53,554 bases of DNA from Ruminococcus sp. GTDB lineage: Bacteria > Bacillota > Clostridia > Oscillospirales > Ruminococcaceae. Shown piece after piece: positions 48,705 to 53,554 of this stretch; the stretch's first letter is position 1, and the number at the start of each line of letters is the position of its first letter. The translations under genes were made by a program, and so were the position numbers. Below the pieces are notes generated by a model. It did not search any database, had not been told where the DNA came from, and saw only the letters and a list, made by a program, of their open reading frames with translations. The stretch is taken from assembly GCF_019417665.1 (NCBI RefSeq), contig NZ_DXUU01000016.1, positions 1 to 53,554 of the forward strand, written 5' to 3'.

Positions 48705-50264
48705 ATGGACAAATATCATAAAAACGGGGACAATACAGACGGGGAAGAGACCATGTTTTTCCGTGTGGCAGAATCTGAGAAGCCTACGGATCAGTATGAT
48801 ACACAGCAGCTGAACGCTGGACAGGTACGGCGACAGGCAGGACAGAATGGGTATCCTCAAAACGGTTATCCTCAGAACGGATATCCCCAGAATGGTTATC
48901 CGCAAAATGGCTACCCTCAGCAGTCATATCCTCAGAACGGCTACGGGCAAAATAGTTATGGACAGGGCGGTTATCCTCAGGGACAGCGTCCTCGACAGAG
49001 TGCTCCCGGCGGCTATGGACAGCAGAACCGTCCGGCACAGGGAAATTATTCACGCTCCGGCAGTGCCCCTGCAAATTCCCAGTATCGTCAGCCGGCATCG
49101 GGACAGAGACCGCCTCAGCAAAATCGGTCTGCCTCCGGGCAGCGACCGCCGCAGTGGGGACAGTCCGCACCGTCCAGTTATCACCAGCCTCAGAGACAGA
49201 GTCAGCCTGGGCGGTCTATTTCTCAGAGGCAGAGCCCACCGCCGAGACAGTCCCGGCAAAGTGCTCCGGAACCTGTATCCCGGCAGAGAAGCGCACCTCG
49301 CCGTCGGCAGAAAAAATCACTGCTGGGGCGTATCGTGAAGCTGGTGATCACCCTGATCGTGGCGCTGTTTCTGTTGTATTCAGCAATCGCCATGGTGGGT
49401 ATTCTGGGGATGAACCGTGTCTCCACCGGAGAACGCAGCGTCACAAGCGGCAGCCTGGATGCCTCTTATGTAAAAAATGTGTTGGTCATCGGCACGGATA
49501 CAAGAGATCCGGAACAGGAACGGGGACGGTCGGACTCCATGATCCTGGTCTCCATGAATTCCAGAACCAAGGAGATCTACATGACGTCTTTTATGCGTGA
49601 TGCCTACGTGGAAATTCCCGGAAACGGCAGCGGAAAACTGAATGCGGCATATTCTTACGGTGGTCCGGAGCTGCTGATGGATACACTGGAATCCAACTAT
49701 GATGTACATATTGACGATTATGTTATGATCACCTTTGCCGCTTGTGCGGAAATGATAGATGCCGTGGGCGGCGTGGAACTGACCATTTCTGATGAAGAAG
49801 CCCAGGCAGTCAATGAGATCCTTATTAGCGAGGTCAACGAGATCATGGGTGACGACCGGGAGGACGATCTGCTGGACAGCGGCGGTACACTGACGCTGGA
49901 CGGTAAACAGGCGCTGTCTTATAGCCGTATTCGCTATGTGGGAAATGCGGACTTTGAGCGTACCGAGCGGCAGCGGACAGTCATGCAGCAGGTCATGGAA
50001 AAGGCGAAAAAGAACCCCTTGCGGTTGGCATCTATCTGTATGTCGGCTCTGCCGAAGATGACTACCAATCTCTCTGTGGGTGCACTGTATGGATATGCGG
50101 TGACAACGCCTTTTAAGCTGATCAGCCATGATATGGCGCAGCAGCGGATCCCTGCAGACGGCACCTTCAGCGGTGCGGATATTGGCGGCGAATCAGTGTT
50201 GCAGGTGGATTTTGCAGCAGCGCAGCAGCAGCTTGCAGATACAGTGTATGCGGACAAGCCGTAA
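48705..50264 (+). CDS. LytR-CpsA-Psr (LCP) family protein with Q/N/G/Y/P repeat domain
   Basis: A 519-residue bitopic protein. After a short acidic start, residues 47-205 are low-complexity: tandem QNGYP units, then Q/P/R/S-rich sequence. A basic patch (RRRQKKSLLGR) and one membrane segment (about 207-235) follow. The extracellular LCP domain carries VLVIGTDTRD, RSDSMILVSMN, MTSFMRDAYVEIPG, and KQALSYSRIRYVGNADFERT with the arginines that bind polyprenyl pyrophosphate. LCP enzymes attach teichoic acid or polysaccharides to peptidoglycan. AAAGGAG precedes the ATG. The cytosolic repeat tail is unusually long for the family. Confidence 0.9.
   Translation: MDKYHKNGDNTDGEETMFFRVAESEKPTDQYDTQQLNAGQVRRQAGQNGYPQNGYPQNGYPQNGYPQNGYPQQSYPQNGYGQNSYGQGGYPQGQRPRQSAPGGYGQQNRPAQGNYSRSGSAPANSQYRQPASGQRPPQQNRSASGQRPPQWGQSAPSSYHQPQRQSQPGRSISQRQSPPPRQSRQSAPEPVSRQRSAPRRRQKKSLLGRIVKLVITLIVALFLLYSAIAMVGILGMNRVSTGERSVTSGSLDASYVKNVLVIGTDTRDPEQERGRSDSMILVSMNSRTKEIYMTSFMRDAYVEIPGNGSGKLNAAYSYGGPELLMDTLESNYDVHIDDYVMITFAACAEMIDAVGGVELTISDEEAQAVNEILISEVNEIMGDDREDDLLDSGGTLTLDGKQALSYSRIRYVGNADFERTERQRTVMQQVMEKAKKNPLRLASICMSALPKMTTNLSVGALYGYAVTTPFKLISHDMAQQRIPADGTFSGADIGGESVLQVDFAAAQQQLADTVYADKP
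48843..48962 (+). repeat. 15-bp tandem repeat coding QNGYP units
   Basis: About eight 15-base units from 48843 encode QNGYP, varying to QQSYP, QNGYG, QNSYG and QGGYP further on. The units differ mostly at third codon positions, so the protein sequence rather than the DNA is conserved. Confidence 0.9.
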
Positions 50265-50425
50265 GAGCCTGTTCAGCATCTTTTCGCACGCATCTTGCTT
50301 GCATCTTTTCTGGGAGATTTTGCGAAAATACTCGGAAATCCACAAAGGATTTCCTCCGTTTTTCACTTCATCTCCCAAAAAATCTGACTGCGCAATCTGC
50401 GCACGCCCAGATACTGAACAGACTC
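50265..50425 (+). mobile_element. 161-bp MITE-like element, copy 2
   Basis: Same length and orientation as copy 1 (13901-14061), 158 of 161 bases identical by eye. It is flanked by TAA on both sides (50262-50264 and 50426-50428). As in copy 1, the left TAA is the stop codon of the upstream gene. Confidence 0.88.
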
Positions 50426-50437
50426 TAAGATAAATGA

Positions 50438-50473
50438 AAACGCATCTGAATTTTCGGTTCAGATGCGTTTTTG
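50438..50473. terminator. Bidirectional terminator between the LCP gene and trkH
   Basis: AAAACGCATCTGAA pairs with TTCAGATGCGTTTTT around TTTTCGG. It serves both the LCP gene (plus) and trkH (minus). Confidence 0.88.
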
Positions 50474-50481
50474 GTATCATC

Positions 50482-51927
50482 TTAAAAATTCTTCCGCCAG
50501 ACAGACGGTGCAAATAGGATCAGCAGGGGCAAACATTCCAGACGTCCCAAGAGCATATCCGCCGTCAGCACGATCTTGGAAAAGTCCGATAAAAAGGAGA
50601 AATTTTCCATGGGTCCTACTTGGTTCATGCCAGGACCAATGTTGTTCACACAGGTGGAAACTGCCGAGATCGTTGTCCCGAAATCCAGATCATTCAGGGA
50701 CAGCAGGAGCATGGATGCCAGAACGATGCCTAGATAGAGGATCAGATAATGCATCACGCCGTATACCGTCTCTTCATTCATGGTTTTGTCGTCGGATTTG
50801 ATAGAATTAATAGAATTGGGGTGCAGCATTTTCCGCATGGACAGCGCACCGCTTTTGCAGAGAATCACAAACCGCTGTACCTTGAATCCACCGCCAGTAG
50901 AACCGCCGCAGGCACCGATGTACATCAGAATCAGCAGCAGCATCTGGGAGAACATGGGCCATTGGTTATAATCCGCTGTGGCAAAGCCGGTGGAGGTCAT
51001 AATGGATGCTACTTGAAATACCGCATATCGGAATGCTTTTCCCACAGTGTGATAGATGGACTGGGTGTTTATCATAATGAATACGGTGAATATGGCAAAG
51101 ATGCTCAGGTACACCTTGAGTTCCGTGTTTTTGCGTACTTCCCGGAACCGTCGGATCAGCATGAAATAATACAGGCTGAAATTGATACCGAAGAGCAGCA
51201 TGGTCACTGTCACAACACCCTCCAGATAGGGGGAATTGTAATAGGCAATGCCGGCGTTTTTGATACTGAAACCGCCTGTCCCGGCAATCCCCATGGCGTG
51301 GCAGATGCTGTCAAAAAGAGGCATTCCGCCGGCAGCCAGCAGTATTATGGTTACAATGGTCAGTCCGGTATAGATTGCGTATAGATATAGTGCCGAAAAT
51401 TTCCCTTTGGGTACCAGTTTGCTCACCTGGGGGCCGGGACATTCCGCACGCATGAGATACAAGGCGTGGCTGGAGGACGGCATAATGGCGACAGCGAGTA
51501 CGAGTACGCCCATGCCGCCAACCCAATGGGTAAAGCTACGCCAGAACAGCATGCCCTTTGGCAGTGTTTCGATATCTGTCAGAATGGTGGAACCGGTTGT
51601 AGTGAAGCCGGAAACGCTTTCAAATACAGCATCACAGAAATTGGGGATACAGCCGCTCAGATAGAAGGGCATTCCTCCGGCAATAGAGAACAGTACCCAC
51701 AGCAGCGCTGCGATGACCATGCCCTCCCGGGCGAACATATTCTTATTTTTGGGGTGTATCAGCGAAAAGGGCAGGGATATCGCTGCCACGCAAATGCCCA
51801 CAAGCAGAAATATTCCGGCACAGAAATATTCCCGGAAATACAGACTCACTGCCGATGGAATCAAAAACAGTACCGAACCGATCAGCATTGCCCTGGATAA
51901 ATAATGAAATACAATTCCTTTGTTCAT
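50482..51927 (-). CDS. trkH: Potassium uptake protein TrkH/KtrB
   Basis: A 481-residue channel-like potassium transporter subunit with four pore repeats. The selectivity-filter segments are visible: GFTTTGSTIL (about residue 108), GTGGFSIKNAG (about 220), TSTGFATADY (about 313) and CVNNIGPGMNQVG (about 425). The N-terminus is a hydrophobic pair of helices. It lies 10 bases after trkA and is co-transcribed with it. TrkA/KtrA-type RCK proteins gate it in response to nucleotides. Confidence 0.94.
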   Translation of the reverse strand: MNKGIVFHYLSRAMLIGSVLFLIPSAVSLYFREYFCAGIFLLVGICVAAISLPFSLIHPKNKNMFAREGMVIAALLWVLFSIAGGMPFYLSGCIPNFCDAVFESVSGFTTTGSTILTDIETLPKGMLFWRSFTHWVGGMGVLVLAVAIMPSSSHALYLMRAECPGPQVSKLVPKGKFSALYLYAIYTGLTIVTIILLAAGGMPLFDSICHAMGIAGTGGFSIKNAGIAYYNSPYLEGVVTVTMLLFGINFSLYYFMLIRRFREVRKNTELKVYLSIFAIFTVFIMINTQSIYHTVGKAFRYAVFQVASIMTSTGFATADYNQWPMFSQMLLLILMYIGACGGSTGGGFKVQRFVILCKSGALSMRKMLHPNSINSIKSDDKTMNEETVYGVMHYLILYLGIVLASMLLLSLNDLDFGTTISAVSTCVNNIGPGMNQVGPMENFSFLSDFSKIVLTADMLLGRLECLPLLILFAPSVWRKNF

Positions 51928-51937
51928 CTCGTACCGC

Positions 51938-53296
51938 CTAATTCAAAATATCTTTAAGACTGGAGATCCGATGTTCTTTGGAGACAATGACAACAGAATC
52001 TCCCATTTCAATGACAGCGTTGCCGTCTGGTATGACAATTTCACGTTTGCGGATAATGGCACAGATGAGAATATTTTTCTTTAGCTGCATCGCATGAAGC
52101 GGTATGCCCACCAGACCAGGAATCCGGTCTTTGACACGGAACTCAATGGCCTCCACCTGATTTCCCACCAGATGGTAAAGGGATTCGATTTCGCTGCCGG
52201 CGGCATTTGCCAGAGAACGCACATAACTCACCACATTACTGGTCGTCAGATATTTTGGGGAGATCACACAATCTAGCCCCAGCTCTGATGCAAGTGCAAC
52301 ATAATTATCTCGGTTGATTTTCGTCACCACTTTGGCGTTTGTGCTGTCTTTTGCGAACAGGGAAATGATTATGTTTTCCTCGTCGATACCTGTGAGTGCT
52401 ACAAAAGCATCCACATCCAACACGCCTTCTTCCACCAGCAGATCCTGGTCTGTACCGTCGCCGCAGATAACAATGGCTTTGGGCAGTAGCTCTGCTAGCT
52501 TCATGCTGCGTTGGCGGTCTTTTTCCACGATTTTGACCTTCATCCCCATATTTAGCAGCTGTTTCGAAAGATAATAGCATACACTGCCGCCGCCCACGAT
52601 CATAACGGTTTTGACCTTGTTTTTCATAAAGCCGCTGGCACGGAAAAAGCGTTCAATATTTTTATGGGAAGCAGCTACATGAATCCTGTCACCGGGGCAC
52701 AGGGTGAAGTCGCCGCCTGGGATAAAGACCTCATCTTCGCGCTGTACGGCGCAGATCAGGAACTTTGTCTTGACTTTTTTATACAGTTCCTGGAAACTCA
52801 GCCCGTCCAGCCACTGAAATTGGGGCAGACGGTATTCTACAAGTTCTAGCTTGCCCTTTCCAAAGACTTCTACCTTTGCAGCGGATGGAAATACCAGTAC
52901 ACGCATGATCTCATCCGCTGTGGCAAATTCCGGATTGATGACCATAGACAAGCCCAGATCCTCCCGAATGAGGTGCATCTGCCGGTAATATTCCGGCATC
53001 CGCACACGGGAGATCGTTTTTTTTGCCCCCAGCCGTTTTCCGATGAGACAGCAGAGGATATTCAGCTCATCATAAGGCGTTGCTGCGATCAGAAGTCCTG
53101 CCTTGTTGACGCCTGCCTCCAGTTGGGTCTCCGAAGTCGCACCGTTTCCCTCAATGCACATGACGTCCAGCATGTTCTGAGACTTGCGCAGGTGCGTTTC
53201 CTCGTTGTCCACCACGGTGATATCATGTCCTTCCCGCACCAGGGCAGAGGACAAGTTGCTGCCGACCTTTCCATTACCAATAATTACGATTTTCAT
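51938..53296 (-). CDS. trkA: Trk potassium system NAD-binding regulator TrkA
   Basis: A 452-residue tandem RCK protein. Two Rossmann-type RCK-N domains begin MKIVIIGNGKVGSNLSSALV (residue 1) and VKTMIVGGGSVCYYLSKQLL (about residue 229). Each is followed by a TrkA-C domain (about 145-215 and 375-450). The doubled layout is that of TrkA rather than the single-RCK KtrA. The second glycine motif has Ser-Val-Cys in place of the usual x-G-x, so nucleotide binding may be confined to the first half. Own promoter upstream. Confidence 0.94.
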   Translation of the reverse strand: MKIVIIGNGKVGSNLSSALVREGHDITVVDNEETHLRKSQNMLDVMCIEGNGATSETQLEAGVNKAGLLIAATPYDELNILCCLIGKRLGAKKTISRVRMPEYYRQMHLIREDLGLSMVINPEFATADEIMRVLVFPSAAKVEVFGKGKLELVEYRLPQFQWLDGLSFQELYKKVKTKFLICAVQREDEVFIPGGDFTLCPGDRIHVAASHKNIERFFRASGFMKNKVKTVMIVGGGSVCYYLSKQLLNMGMKVKIVEKDRQRSMKLAELLPKAIVICGDGTDQDLLVEEGVLDVDAFVALTGIDEENIIISLFAKDSTNAKVVTKINRDNYVALASELGLDCVISPKYLTTSNVVSYVRSLANAAGSEIESLYHLVGNQVEAIEFRVKDRIPGLVGIPLHAMQLKKNILICAIIRKREIVIPDGNAVIEMGDSVVIVSKEHRISSLKDILN

Positions 53297-53351
53297 GTTT
53301 GTTTCACCCTACATCATTGCAAAGTCATTTTTCTGACAAATTTCAAAGCCT

Positions 53352-53380
53352 ATTATAGCATGCCAGGCAGAAAAAGTCAA
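53352..53380 (-). promoter_or_regulatory. Promoter of trkA-trkH
   Basis: Minus strand TTGACT (53380-53375), 17-base spacer, TATAAT (53357-53352), 56 bases before the trkA start. Confidence 0.88.
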
Positions 53381-53437
53381 TGATGTGTATCAGAATTTCA
53401 TTTTTTAGTCTTTAACCAAGTTAACGAGAACAAAATA

Positions 53438-53500
53438 AGAGAATGCGTCGGTGTGTTTCGCCGTCTGCGGACGGCGACCAGGGCTTGCGCAGTCCTAGCG
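53438..53500 (-). repeat. Truncated multi-hairpin array, copy C
   Basis: Read on the minus strand, AAGCCCTGGT, then the stem CGCCGTC/GACGGCG (53476-53459), then GAAACAC and a decayed GACGCATTCTC follow the order of copies A and B. Only one stem is intact. Confidence 0.75.
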
Positions 53501-53510
53501 TACTGACATA

Positions 53511-53539
53511 TTGACTTTTGAATTGATTTATGGTATAAT
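53511..53539 (+). promoter_or_regulatory. Promoter leading out of the window
   Basis: TTGACT (53511-53516), 17-base spacer, TATAAT (53534-53539) on the plus strand; its gene lies beyond the right edge. Confidence 0.85.
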
Positions 53540-53554
53540 TCTCATATCAACTAT

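Noticed and set aside
48843..48962. Possible CRISPR-like array
   Set aside because: The units are contiguous 15-base codon repeats without spacers, in frame with the LCP gene.

Overview
This window looks like chromosomal DNA of a Gram-positive, anaerobic Clostridia-type bacterium, most likely a Ruminococcus-like member of the Oscillospirales. The reasons are the str operon and division/cell-wall cluster typical of Firmicutes, an IspH–ribosomal protein S1 fusion gene, a MurE with the DNPR (meso-diaminopimelate) motif, strong AGGAGG ribosome binding sites with many GTG/TTG starts, and two secreted proteins with dockerin/cohesin-like modules. The species call is inference. No tRNA, rRNA or CRISPR was found.

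Layout. 1-460: 5' end of an IS transposase on the minus strand, cut by the window edge. 500-5190: str operon (rpsL, rpsG, fusA) plus tuf with its own promoter and terminator. 5270-20550: dcw cluster on the plus strand: mraZ, rsmH, ftsL-like, a PASTA penicillin-binding protein, murE, murF, mraY, ftsW/spoVE, murG, murA, divIB/ftsQ, ftsZ. murD and murC are absent; a 161-bp MITE-like element lies between mraY and ftsW, and a chain of hairpins lies between murG and murA. 20650-27800, plus strand: a SigH-like sigma factor, a zinc-ribbon protein, a DUF1858 protein, trmK, a Nif3-family gene, an RlmA-like methyltransferase, rqcH, an AT-rich uracil-DNA-glycosylase-family gene wedged behind rqcH with a second copy of the rqcH tail after it, and a 3-methyladenine DNA glycosylase. 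27890-42430, minus strand: ispH-rpsA, plsC, cmk, a BaiN-like flavoprotein, a DUF3006 protein, an MBL-fold lipoprotein with an apparent ACG start, ygiQ, a REP-associated tyrosine transposase (RAYT), ftsK, a TepA/ClpP-like protease, two dockerin proteins and a flavin reductase. 42500-50260, plus strand: a sialate O-acetylesterase-like protein, a repeat-rich gap with DnaA-box-like sites, a small membrane protein, rlmB, a large P-type-ATPase-like protein without its catalytic motifs, and an LCP-family protein with a Q/N/G/Y/P repeat domain. 50480-53300, minus strand: trkH and trkA. A promoter leads out of the right edge.

How it fits together. The str operon and tuf serve translation; the dcw cluster makes lipid II and the divisome; ftsK and the LCP protein extend the cell-envelope theme. 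RqcH, TrmK, RlmB, the RlmA-like enzyme and S1 add ribosome and RNA functions. TrkH and TrkA form a potassium uptake system.

The least ordinary content is the short repeats: at least five families (a 161-bp MITE twice, a 172-bp MITE plus a lone end, a 124-bp inverted-repeat element, REP palindromes tied to the RAYT gene, and multi-hairpin arrays whose copies differ by compensatory changes). Next come the pseudo-P-type ATPase, the rqcH-tail duplication around a foreign gene, and REP palindromes read as protein inside the RAYT gene.
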